The notes under the pieces: model-generated
Database searches by the model: none
What the model was told of the DNA's origin: nothing
Seen by the model: the letters and a program-made list of their open reading frames with translations, nothing else
DNA from: Bacillus glycinifermentans
Lineage (GTDB): Bacteria > Bacillota > Bacilli > Bacillales > Bacillaceae
Assembly: GCF_001042475.2 (NCBI RefSeq)
Contig: NZ_LECW02000001.1
Location: forward strand, 62,001 to 126,000
DNA length: 64,000 nucleotides
Direction: 5' to 3'
Shown: piece after piece, positions 52,723-60,585 of the stretch
How the letters are laid out: every line of letters starts with the position of its first letter
Position numbering within the stretch: position 1 is the first letter of the stretch
Translations under genes and position numbers: made by a program

Positions 52723-52753
52723 ACCACCCTATAGCAGACTATAGGGTGGTTTT
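52723..52753 (+). terminator. Terminator of the glucarate/galactarate cluster
   Basis: ACCACCCTATAG-CAGA-CTATAGGGTGGT followed by TTT. Confidence 0.88.
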
Positions 52754-53230
52754 AATAATGGGATAAAAGAAGAGACGCAAGCTCAAAAAATTTCTTATTG
52801 TGCGCAACATCCGATACTTCAAACAGAATCATAGCCAAAAATATATTTATGAAACTTCATATAAATAGTTCCGTATAGATAATAAGTGAAAATTGCTTCG
52901 GATTGAAAAAACATTAATATTCACTATAAAGGAACTGCTTGGTGGAATGTTTACCGACAACCTCTTATGAAAAAAATCAGATGAGTCTTTTGTACAGTTT
53001 GTTTACCTTGAAGAACAAACCAAAGACCCCTCTTATTCCCCGTCACAATAACCGTTCGGCCTATTTCCTATGCTGATTATCATCTCGCTGACAGAGTTTT
53101 CAAGACATTTTTCCTATTCATCTAATTTATTCCATGTTGTAACATAAGAAAGGACCGTTTTCAAGTGGGTCAATCGCATCAAAAATGTTTGAAAGTCCGT
53201 TAACATCAGGACCCTTGGAGGTTTTAAAAA
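52754..53230. other. AT-rich intergenic stretch upstream of the lipoprotein-lipase operon
   Basis: No gene is visible. An imperfect dyad ATTTATGAA...TTCATATAAAT lies near 52847-52867. The promoter of the following operon must be here, but no standard sigma-A pair stands out. Confidence 0.5.
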
Positions 53231-53941
53231 ATGAAAAAAATGATGATGATGTGTTTTGCTATAATACTAGCTTTTACAGGAGGATGCAGTATGAGCGACA
53301 GCCAAAAGAACGGCAATCAAGAAGAAGCCGTTAAACCGAAAGACATGGACCCGAAGGATCTGCCGCAGGTTCCGGCGTTTCAGGATAAGAAAACGAGAGA
53401 ATACATGGCTTCAACGAAGGAAGTCGGACCCGGATACTACCTGCTTGAGTCGAAGTTGAAGGGGTTTACGATGTTGTTTCCGGAGGATGGGGAATATTCT
53501 GACTCTGAAATATCTAATGAAAATGAGTCACTTTACTTTGATAGTGTTGATAAAAAAACAAATATAGTAATGAATGCTTCTATTGAGTTTTATCGCAATG
53601 AATCATTTATAAATAATCCTGATACGATGTTGGATATCGTCAGCGGAGAAAATGAGTATAAAGGTGATTTTGATAAACTGGCGTTAAAAGGGAAAGACAT
53701 TTATTTTGCATCTAAAAAAGAGTCTTTTAATAAGGAAAGTAATCCTTCCTATATTTATCTTGGTTATATAAAATCAACAGAACAAAATTACGTAGGAATA
53801 GCATATTCATATAGATTTAGCTGTTCGTCAAAAGTTGATTCATGCAGCCAGAAGCCAGATGAGTATGAAAAAAAGGTAAAAAAAATGCTGAAATCCATTA
53901 CTTTTAATTTAAGTAAAAAGGGGAAGGAAGATGGGAAGTAA
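53231..53941 (+). CDS. Putative lipoprotein, immunity candidate for the following lipase-like protein
   Basis: A 236-residue protein with a signal sequence (MKKMMMMCFAIILAFTGGCS) ending in a lipobox-like TGGC; the -3 residue Thr is unusual. A Lys/Asp/Pro-rich linker is followed by a soluble domain with no family I recognise (GPGYYLLESKLKGFTMLFPE; SYIYLGYIKSTEQNYVGIAY). TTGGAGG precedes ATG 53231. It overlaps the next gene by 11 bases, so both are made together. Base composition drops sharply about 53500, inside the gene. A surface lipoprotein fused genetically to a lipase-like toxin is a plausible immunity protein, but this is inference. Confidence 0.65.
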   Translation: MKKMMMMCFAIILAFTGGCSMSDSQKNGNQEEAVKPKDMDPKDLPQVPAFQDKKTREYMASTKEVGPGYYLLESKLKGFTMLFPEDGEYSDSEISNENESLYFDSVDKKTNIVMNASIEFYRNESFINNPDTMLDIVSGENEYKGDFDKLALKGKDIYFASKKESFNKESNPSYIYLGYIKSTEQNYVGIAYSYRFSCSSKVDSCSQKPDEYEKKVKKMLKSITFNLSKKGKEDGK

Positions 53942-55823
53942 GAATATTTTTGAAAACGAAAACGTGAAATTGCGCTTAATAGATTTGGAGTACAGTTATA
54001 AAAAGAAATTTGCTTCATCAAATCCAGCTGAAGTAAAAAAGGCTAAAGAAGAATTTGAATCAGACATTCGTAGAATCTATAAAGAAGAAACTAAACAAGA
54101 ACTTACCCAAAACATTGAAATTTATACTTCAAAAGAGATTGTTAAACAGAATAAAGAATCAGGCTATGACGGTACTGCTATTCAAATAGTAGACAAGAAA
54201 CATAATGTTGATCAGCTTCATATTATCTCAGAAGGAAGCGCAGATAATAAAGATTGGTCTTACAACTTTTTTGGATTATTTCTTGGAATTGATGATAACC
54301 AATACAAAGCTACAAAAGAATTCACCAGAAATGCAAAGAATAAGGCTGGAAATAAAGAAAATTTGAAAACCTTTGCTTTAGGGCATTCGTTGGCAAATAA
54401 TAATCAAGTGATGGTTCAGTTAATTGATGGACAATATGACGAGGTATATGGTGTAAATGGTGCACAAATAAGTACAGATCACTTATTAAAAGCGGATAAA
54501 CATTTAAGATATACCATGCTTGAAAAATTTAAGGTTGATACATTTAAAGAGTTACTCAAAGTTCCAAAATCCAAACTCAAAAAAGCCATCGTCAAATACT
54601 ACAACGACAAAGGCGTCACCGCCAACATCACCCAGCGCATCTCTAAAGACGATCCGCTCTACGGCGTCAGCGGAAAGGCGGATTTCATCACGTTCGGCGA
54701 TGTGAAGATGACGGATACGAATCATGATGTGAAAGGGATTAGAAACTTAATCGACCAAATTCCAGACGAGGATGTCCGAAGAATACAAAAATACTGGAGA
54801 CAGTACTCAAGCGCCTATCAAAAGAATGGTTTTAATGGTTTTTTAAAAGAAGCGGCAGGCATTGACTTGGAGTTGATCAATAACTTTAAGAAGATCAAGA
54901 GCCCCAAACAACAGATGATATATATGAATGCAAAAGTCGGGGACTTTTTTAGTATGGCGGATGACATTGCGGCTGAAGTGAAGGAGAAGCTTCCAAAATT
55001 TTTGGGGTTTGTCGATACGATTATGAAAAACAAAGACATTATACTCGATCAACTGGAGGCCAACGGCTATATAGATAACGCGCAAAAGGCAGTAATCGAA
55101 AAAGACCTCGGGAATATCGATAAAGAAATATCGACACTGAAAAATCTATATCAGCAGCTTATGGATAATAAATTGAATTTCTTTGAATGGAAAGGAATCT
55201 TTGATAAATCCAAAGACAGCATTAACCGTTTGATCGCTTATGTAAAGCAGCTGGGAGCAGATACGGAAGGCCTCCTCAGTTTAATTGCGGAAGGCCACAG
55301 TATAACGCCGCTTTTAAACGCCTTGTCCAAAAAGAAAGGCATTAGCTATAAAGGCGGGGATATATACTTTTCAAAGAAAGGCAAGGACGGAAAAGAGATT
55401 AAGGTCAATCTGTCATCGGCCGTCAGGATTTATCAGGCGGGGATGGCGGCCATTTCAAAAATCGAAGATGAAATCGACCGTTATCAACGCGTGTTTCACC
55501 ACGAAATCCACGATCATTTCGCAAATAAAAAAGCCGCGCTTACGAAAGCCATTCATGATATGGAAGCGAATCCCTCGCACTACCAATACGACTTTCAGTT
55601 TAAGCTTGCCTCAGGCTTTGCAGCTTCAAGCGGCAAATTAAATAAAATCGTCGTTCACGACTCGTACCACACGGCTCCGCTTCCCGAGTGTGACGGCATC
55701 ATCAGTGAATTAAAAAAACAAACTTCCGAGAAAAAACGGTTTGTGAAAGACATTCGCTCAAGCATTGAGAAGTTATGCGATGAGGACAAGCAAATCTCAG
55801 CATTATTTGATTTTAAGGCATAG
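53931..55823 (+). CDS. Lipase-like protein with long helical C-terminus (candidate type VII secreted toxin, reversed LXG architecture)
   Basis: A 630-residue protein without signal peptide. Residues about 55-275 look like a lipase-3 type alpha/beta hydrolase: DGTAIQIVDKKHNVDQLHII, EGSADNKDWSYNF, the nucleophile elbow LGHSLANNNQ (Ser153), an Asp in SKDDPLYGVSG (240/241) and His in TNHDVKGI (265). Residues about 280-630 are mostly long helices (KEISTLKNLYQQLMDNKLNF, AGMAAISKIEDEIDRYQRVF). Enzyme first, helical targeting part last is the reverse of LXG toxins, as described for the staphylococcal lipase TslA. Codons 1 to about 210 are AT-rich (one sample line about 28% GC), the rest about 55%. 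GGGGAAGGAAG precedes ATG 53931. Confidence 0.65.
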   Translation: MGSKNIFENENVKLRLIDLEYSYKKKFASSNPAEVKKAKEEFESDIRRIYKEETKQELTQNIEIYTSKEIVKQNKESGYDGTAIQIVDKKHNVDQLHIISEGSADNKDWSYNFFGLFLGIDDNQYKATKEFTRNAKNKAGNKENLKTFALGHSLANNNQVMVQLIDGQYDEVYGVNGAQISTDHLLKADKHLRYTMLEKFKVDTFKELLKVPKSKLKKAIVKYYNDKGVTANITQRISKDDPLYGVSGKADFITFGDVKMTDTNHDVKGIRNLIDQIPDEDVRRIQKYWRQYSSAYQKNGFNGFLKEAAGIDLELINNFKKIKSPKQQMIYMNAKVGDFFSMADDIAAEVKEKLPKFLGFVDTIMKNKDIILDQLEANGYIDNAQKAVIEKDLGNIDKEISTLKNLYQQLMDNKLNFFEWKGIFDKSKDSINRLIAYVKQLGADTEGLLSLIAEGHSITPLLNALSKKKGISYKGGDIYFSKKGKDGKEIKVNLSSAVRIYQAGMAAISKIEDEIDRYQRVFHHEIHDHFANKKAALTKAIHDMEANPSHYQYDFQFKLASGFAASSGKLNKIVVHDSYHTAPLPECDGIISELKKQTSEKKRFVKDIRSSIEKLCDEDKQISALFDFKA

Positions 55824-55832
55824 GAGGATTCA

Positions 55833-56189
55833 ATGAACATGGTAAAACCGTTATTGGAGGAAACTGAAACGGTTTCGGCTACATATATGTTTTTAAGCAG
55901 CATCTCGGCAAAGGATAAAGCGGACCGTCTGAATGCACCGCTGAAAAGCATTTTGAAAGAGCTGAACGAATTTGACAAGAAGCTAAAAAGTGAGATTGAA
56001 GGGCAAAAAGGCATGATCATCACGAAAATCAAAGAAGAATTGGATCACAAAAGCGAAAACCGAAAAACGGTGATTACCCGGATGAAACAAGATAATGAAC
56101 AGTTTGCAAGCAGCTATCATGACATTATTGAAAATTTGCGGAAGCAAAGCGTGACGCTTTACTATAAAAAGAATAAGCCTCTGGATTAA
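55833..56189 (+). CDS. Small helical protein, possible targeting partner of the lipase-like protein
   Basis: A 118-residue soluble protein that appears fully helical (LLEETETVSATYMFLSSISA, LNAPLKSILKELNEFDKKLK, IKEELDHKSENRKTVITRMK). Size and helicity are like the WXG100-type or Lap partners that accompany type VII substrates, though no WxG motif is present. TAGGAGG precedes ATG 55833, 9 bases after the lipase gene stop. The terminator that follows closes the three-gene operon. Confidence 0.6.
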   Translation: MNMVKPLLEETETVSATYMFLSSISAKDKADRLNAPLKSILKELNEFDKKLKSEIEGQKGMIITKIKEELDHKSENRKTVITRMKQDNEQFASSYHDIIENLRKQSVTLYYKKNKPLD

Positions 56190-56231
56190 AAAAGATGGCT
56201 CCCGTGATAAGGAGGTCATCTTTTCATTTTG
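56190..56231 (+). terminator. Terminator of the lipoprotein-lipase operon
   Basis: AAAAGATG...CATCTTTT with an inner CTCC/GGAG pairing, followed by CATTTT. Confidence 0.75.
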
Positions 56232-56307
56232 GCTTCATTGACGGAAAACCGGCGTTTTCCTATACTTGAAGAACTGAAATAACTAGGAAACCGGGTGAAT
56301 ACGCATC

Positions 56308-57381
56308 ATGGAATTTGAAATTCGTTATATTTCATTTTATGTCATACAAGTCGACGGCAAGGACGAGCAGGCCAACAAGCAATTTAAACACTTTCAGACC
56401 CTTGATACGGAAGAATTTGAAAACAGCGAACTGAAAGATTTCTTAGACGGGGAATTGAAAAAAATCGTCAAACGGAAAGCGGACCGCCATCCGAAGTCAG
56501 AACAGGTGCCGACGAAAATCGGCCGCTTCATTACAGAGCCGGGGCATGAGCTTGATTCAAACCCAAACTACAACCTGTTCCATCGGACAAAGCAAGCTGA
56601 AACAAAAGAAGATTTCAATGAAATGAGCGAGCAGTTCGTCCGCACATACCTTGACACGAGCGCCGTCCGCGGCGGCGTGTTTTTAGTAGCATCCGCCGTG
56701 CCGCGCAAATATTTCGATGATGCATTCGTCTTTATCATGAAATGCGATTTTGAGCCGAAGGTCGCTTCGATCGCCGACGAATCGTCGTTGATCCGCAAGG
56801 TCGAAATGGCGATCACGACAAAAAACATGAAATCGATCCAATATCCGCACATGCCTGAAGAGGGTATGACAGAAGAAAGCGAAGTGAAAATCCACCAGGC
56901 TTCGCATGCGCGCTATTTCGAGGATTTTCTGAAATTCGTCGAGTACGGGGAATCAATGCCTGAGATCATGAAGTCGCAGGTTATGAACATGGTGCAGGAG
57001 CACGTATATGAGACATTTGAAGACAGCAGCGAAGAGCTCAAGCAATTTGAACATGACATGGAAATCTGGGAAGCCAGCGAGAAGCGGGAGATTCAAGAGC
57101 GGCTTGACACCCATCAGGTGATCGAAGCCTCCGCGCAGATCATTGAGCATATGCCTGAGGCAGAGCTGAAAATGAAGCTCGGAGAAACCGAGATTAAAGG
57201 ATTGCTTGCCGACTTCGGGGACTCTATCCATCTTGCGAAAGTAAACGGCCGCTACGTCGCGCTCATTGAAGCAGAGACGATTTCGTTTGAAAAGGGGAGC
57301 TCTCCGGTGGAGTTTTATAAGCCTGAAGGGCTGCATGAGGTGATGGAGAGGATCACTAACAAAAGCGGGGAGCAGGAATAA
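56308..57381 (+). CDS. DUF3900-like cytosolic protein
   Basis: A 357-residue soluble protein, rich in Glu and Lys, starting MEFEIRYISFYVIQVDGKDE. The middle contains FVRTYLDTSAVRGGVFLVAS and VPRKYFDDAFVFIMKCDFEP, the second half YFEDFLKFVEYGESMPEIMK. I recall this pattern in Bacillus proteins annotated DUF3900/DUF3898, of unknown function; the match is from memory. It resembles in outline nucleoid-associated NdpA-like proteins, which I cannot confirm. It stands alone between terminator and promoter. Confidence 0.65.
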   Translation: MEFEIRYISFYVIQVDGKDEQANKQFKHFQTLDTEEFENSELKDFLDGELKKIVKRKADRHPKSEQVPTKIGRFITEPGHELDSNPNYNLFHRTKQAETKEDFNEMSEQFVRTYLDTSAVRGGVFLVASAVPRKYFDDAFVFIMKCDFEPKVASIADESSLIRKVEMAITTKNMKSIQYPHMPEEGMTEESEVKIHQASHARYFEDFLKFVEYGESMPEIMKSQVMNMVQEHVYETFEDSSEELKQFEHDMEIWEASEKREIQERLDTHQVIEASAQIIEHMPEAELKMKLGETEIKGLLADFGDSIHLAKVNGRYVALIEAETISFEKGSSPVEFYKPEGLHEVMERITNKSGEQE

Positions 57382-57502
57382 CGGGATTTTGCCGCCGAAT
57401 GTAGGGCGGTTACACTCTGTGTAAAAAATTGTTTGATAAGGTTAACATTAACACAATCAAGCCGATATAAAACAATAGACAGAGTTGAACAGGAGGGCTC
57501 CG

Positions 57503-58663
57503 ATGCGACTGAATCGTCAATACATCCGTACACAGCTGATGGTCCAAAACATGCTGAAAGAGCATGCATCTAAAACAAGCAAAACCCGTTCTTCCCATAC
57601 TGCTGCGGTATTCGAAAAATCGTCTGCTGAAGGGCTGAAGCAGCTGAACTATTCAAAAGACAGGATTGTTAACAATGCCGGGAGCTTCAGCAGACTGTAC
57701 CAAACCGCGAATAACCGGACTGTGGCAGATACCGGGGAAGAAACGGTGATTCATGCAAACAATCCCTATGAGTCACAAAGCGACATCTGCACCAAAATCC
57801 TTGATGAAAAGTACAGCAGGATCAATGCGATCAACAAAACGAAGCCTGACCCGCTCGGCTATATTAAGGATAAATATAAAAATCCGGCTTCCCCTTATTT
57901 TAGAAGCGATTTAACAGCAACGGAGCGGCAGGCTGCATATGACAATGAAACGGAATGGCTGTTCAAAGGAAAGGCGCAAAGCTATAACCTGCAAGATGCT
58001 GCATTCCGAAATGTGTCTTTAAATGGCGAAGTCGATGCTGAGAATGAAAAGATATATCAGCGCAGCCAGGTCAACCAGCAGCTTCAAATTTTGCTGGACC
58101 GGTATCAAATTGACATTCCAAAGGATACGGTGCTCACGATTTCGATTACGCCGATTGATTATAAAGTTAAGGTCAGCGGTACAGATGATGAAGAACTGAT
58201 CAATCAAATCGAGAAATTATTAGAAACGGGCGAAAACAGCAAAGAACTATTTTTGCATATTATGAAAAGCTTAAGCAGTGATTCTGCCCAATATTCCCTT
58301 GATGCGTATCAAAAATACCAAACAGCCCGCGAAATGTATGAAGTGACGGGCTATCATGTGAAGGATTTGGAAGTCATCGACGGCCGTTTTGTAACGCCTG
58401 ACGGCCGCGATTTATTAGATGTGTATAAAGAAGAGCTTGAAAAGGATCCCGTGCAAAAGAAAACGGTCAATTATGCATTGGCTCACTATGGATCACAGCT
58501 TAGCAAGCTTGCGAAAGTCGGGTATGATTCCATTCCGGATTTTATTTTATCGATTGACTACAGCAATGGATCTTTGAGAGATATAGGACAGAAGAAGACT
58601 TATGGAACAGGAGATACGGCCTGGTTCGAAAACTTAAAGCGTCAAACCGGTATGAATGATTAG
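57503..58663 (+). CDS. Hypothetical protein sharing a domain with the protein at 62728 (DUF4885-like)
   Basis: A 386-residue protein, no signal peptide, Ser/Thr-rich at the N-terminus. A central segment of about 60 residues (LDRYQIDIPKDTVLTISITP, VKVSGTDDEELINQIEKLLE) recurs in the protein encoded at 62728-63549. The C-terminal part holds VIDGRFVTPDGRDLLDVYKE and ALAHYGSQLSKLAKVGYDSI. I tentatively link it to DUF4885. ATG 57503 lies 6 bases after GGAGG; TTG 57485 is only an upstream extension. TTAACA-18-TATAAA before it may be the promoter. Confidence 0.6.
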   Translation: MRLNRQYIRTQLMVQNMLKEHASKTSKTRSSHTAAVFEKSSAEGLKQLNYSKDRIVNNAGSFSRLYQTANNRTVADTGEETVIHANNPYESQSDICTKILDEKYSRINAINKTKPDPLGYIKDKYKNPASPYFRSDLTATERQAAYDNETEWLFKGKAQSYNLQDAAFRNVSLNGEVDAENEKIYQRSQVNQQLQILLDRYQIDIPKDTVLTISITPIDYKVKVSGTDDEELINQIEKLLETGENSKELFLHIMKSLSSDSAQYSLDAYQKYQTAREMYEVTGYHVKDLEVIDGRFVTPDGRDLLDVYKEELEKDPVQKKTVNYALAHYGSQLSKLAKVGYDSIPDFILSIDYSNGSLRDIGQKKTYGTGDTAWFENLKRQTGMND

Positions 58664-58672
58664 TTAAAGGGA

Positions 58673-58701
58673 TTGAGGATCATTGGCAAACCTGTTAGAA
58701 T
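58673..58701 (+). promoter_or_regulatory. Promoter of the mph leader transcript
   Basis: TTGAGG (58673-58678), 17-base spacer, TAGAAT (58696-58701). Transcription should start near 58708, giving a leader of about 250 bases before mph. Confidence 0.7.
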
Positions 58702-58734
58702 AAACCTAACTTTACAGAACGGAGGGATTCCAAT

Positions 58735-58773
58735 ATGGCATACATCAGATTCCGATTACCGCTAATTAAATAG
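58735..58773 (+). CDS. 12-residue leader peptide with +X+ (Arg-Phe-Arg) motif controlling mph
   Basis: ATG 58735 stands 8 bases after GGAGGG and encodes MAYIRFRLPLIK, then TAG. Arg-X-Arg is the motif at which macrolide-bound ribosomes stall, as in the ErmD/ErmK leader peptides of Bacillus. The codons Ile4 to Pro9 (58744-58761) form the 5' arm of a stem with 58801-58819 (CCGATTACC pairs with GGTAATCGG; CAGAT with ATCTG). A ribosome stalled here would open that stem. Two intrinsic terminators lie between this peptide and the resistance gene. Confidence 0.75.
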   Translation: MAYIRFRLPLIK

Positions 58774-58848
58774 TGGAACAAGGTCTCTGCCTGTGTGCAG
58801 GGTAATCGGGATTGATCTGCCTTTTGATGGAATCTAATATGAGAGGAA

Positions 58849-58877
58849 AGGGGCGCGATTCGGACGCCTCTTTTTTT
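58849..58877 (+). terminator. First leader terminator of mph
   Basis: AGGGGCG, a 9-base loop, CGCCTCT, then TTTTTT. It lies 75 bases after the leader peptide stop and before mph, so it can act as an attenuator. Confidence 0.8.
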
Positions 58878-58903
58878 GCGTTTTTGAACCGATTTTAAAA
58901 CAG

Positions 58904-58928
58904 CACAGGCGGATGGCCTGTGTTTTTT
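58904..58928 (+). terminator. Second leader terminator of mph
   Basis: CACAGGC-GGATG-GCCTGTG followed by TTTTTT, only 30 bases before the mph start. Between the two terminators CCGATT (58889-58894) could pair with AATCGG of the leader stem as an antiterminator. Confidence 0.75.
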
Positions 58929-58958
58929 GATCGAAAAACGGGTGAGGAGGAAATTGAA

Positions 58959-59852
58959 TTGAATATGGAACAAATGCTGGGGCTGGCGGAGACATACGGT
59001 CTTCAGCTGAAATCTGAAGGTGCGGAGATCAATGAGTCGGGCATGGATTTTCAAGTCGTTTTTGCAGATGATGAATCAGGGAGGAGATGGGTGCTGAGAA
59101 GGCCGAGGCGGGACGATGTCATCAAAAGGGCCGCTGCCGAAGGAAGAGTGCTCAAAATGCTTCGGGGCCGCCTTCAGGCCGAGGTTCCTGATTGGCAAAT
59201 CGATGAGCCGGAATTAATTGCGTATCCGATGCTTGCCGGTGTTCCGGCTGCCGTCATCGATATGGAGATCAGGAATTATGTGTGGAATATGAAGCATCAG
59301 CCGCCTGCCGAGCCATTTGTCCGTTCGCTCGCACAAACGCTTGCCGATCTCCACGGGATCGATCATCATGCGGCGGAGGAAGCAGGTGTACAAGTGATGA
59401 GTCCAGACGATGTACGCCAAACAAAAGCAGACGACATGGAGCGGATCAGGGCGGAGCTTGGGGTCAGCGAGATGCTGTGGGAAAGGTGGCAAAGGTGGAT
59501 TTCGGATGATTCGTATTGGCCAAGGCATTCCGTGTTGATCCATGGCGACCTGCATCCGCCGCATATTCTGATTGACAGGGATCTCTGTGTGACAGGTCTG
59601 TTGGATTGGACAGAAGCCAAGGTCGCCGATCCTGCTAAAGATTTTCTTCTGTTTCAGACGATTTTAGGCGAAGCGGAAACAGCCCGGCTCATCGGCTTCT
59701 ACGAAGAAGCCGGGGGACGGGTCTGGCCGGGGATGAAACAGCATATTGCCGAGATGCAGGCCGCTTACGGAATCGAGATCGCCATGTTTGCGCTTTTGAC
59801 AAAGCAAAAAGAGCATATGGACATGGCACTTGAGGCGCTCGGCCTCAAATAA
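58959..59852 (+). CDS. mphK: Macrolide 2'-phosphotransferase-family kinase (MphK/YcbJ-like)
   Basis: A 297-residue aminoglycoside-phosphotransferase-fold kinase resembling B. subtilis YcbJ (MphK) and Mph(B). Marks: INESGMDFQVVFADDESGRRWVL-type N-lobe (GMDFQVVFAD, WVLRRPRR), hinge AYPMLAGVPAAVID, the catalytic loop VLIHGDLHPPHILID and the metal site GLLDWTEAKVADPAKDF. It inactivates macrolides by 2'-O-phosphorylation. The start is TTG 58959, 8 bases after GGAGG. Its leader with stalling peptide and tandem terminators indicates induction by macrolides. The B. subtilis homologue also stands after garD. Confidence 0.85.
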   Translation: MNMEQMLGLAETYGLQLKSEGAEINESGMDFQVVFADDESGRRWVLRRPRRDDVIKRAAAEGRVLKMLRGRLQAEVPDWQIDEPELIAYPMLAGVPAAVIDMEIRNYVWNMKHQPPAEPFVRSLAQTLADLHGIDHHAAEEAGVQVMSPDDVRQTKADDMERIRAELGVSEMLWERWQRWISDDSYWPRHSVLIHGDLHPPHILIDRDLCVTGLLDWTEAKVADPAKDFLLFQTILGEAETARLIGFYEEAGGRVWPGMKQHIAEMQAAYGIEIAMFALLTKQKEHMDMALEALGLK

Positions 59853-59889
59853 AAGAAAACCAGGCTGTCGATCGTATCGATGGCCTGGT
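59851..59889 (-). terminator. Terminator of the marR gene at 59903
   Basis: ACCAGGC and GCCTGGT with inner CGAT/ATCG pairing; followed by TTTTCTTTT on the minus strand. May also stop the convergent mph transcript. Confidence 0.75.
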
Positions 59890-59902
59890 ATGCAAGCGGG
59901 CA

Positions 59903-60322
59903 TCACGTAAAAATCTTCTCAATCAAAGCAAAAAAAGTCTCTTTTTCTTCTTCTGACAGCTTTTCAAACAGCTGATCAATCAATGCCTGGCGGTTTTCGA
60001 CCATCTGCTCTGCGATCCGCTTTCCTTCCTGGGACAGTTCAAGCCAGACCGTGCGCCTGTCATCAGTGTTTCTTGATCTAATGACAAGCCCTTCTTTTTC
60101 TAAATGGTTCAGCGCGTTCGTCGTAGCCGATGGGGACAGCGATACTTCCTGCAAAATGTTTTTCACGGTACATGTTCCGTGTCTGTGAATGATCCGTAAA
60201 ATAAACCCTTTTACGCTTGTGATATGCTTGGGAATCGTTTTTTCATCGATTTCCTTTGAAGATCGCAAAAATTTCGACAAGGCATGGTCTAACAGGTTAG
60301 CTTCCATGATATGTTGCTTCAT
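59903..60322 (-). CDS. MarR-family transcriptional regulator
   Basis: A 139-residue winged-helix regulator: helix-turn-helix CTVKNILQEVSLSPSATTNA, LNHLEKEGLVIRSRNTDDRR as wing, and C-terminal dimerisation helices. ATG 60322 is preceded by GAGGA; the ORF extends to 60355 without support. It is divergent from an acyl-CoA ligase gene, with a dyad in between, so it may control that gene and itself. Confidence 0.85.
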   Translation of the reverse strand: MKQHIMEANLLDHALSKFLRSSKEIDEKTIPKHITSVKGFILRIIHRHGTCTVKNILQEVSLSPSATTNALNHLEKEGLVIRSRNTDDRRTVWLELSQEGKRIAEQMVENRQALIDQLFEKLSEEEKETFFALIEKIFT

Positions 60323-60449
60323 GAAGGATTCCTCATTTCCGTATAGCGGCCTCATTGATTTGTACTAGTCGAACATAGGTCAATTTTATCATAAGTGAAA
60401 CGTATAGAAAGACATTTTTGATATTGAAAATAAATCCAAATTGTTTTCT

Positions 60450-60460
60450 TTGATTATCAA
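60450..60460. promoter_or_regulatory. Operator candidate between marR and the acyl-CoA ligase gene
   Basis: TTGATTATCAA, a perfect 11-base palindrome in the AT-rich divergent control region. MarR proteins often bind such AT-rich dyads. Confidence 0.4.
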
Positions 60461-60585
60461 TTAATAAACAGAATAATTCCAACTTGAAATGGTTTTACAA
60501 TGGATATTTTTTGTTTTAGAATGAATTTGTACGTCACATCATATAACCATGTGTGAGATACAATGAACAATTGGAGATGAATATT

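Noticed and set aside
54818-55085. Minus-strand ORFs inside the lipase-like gene
   Set aside because: Antisense shadows of a gene with clear operon context.
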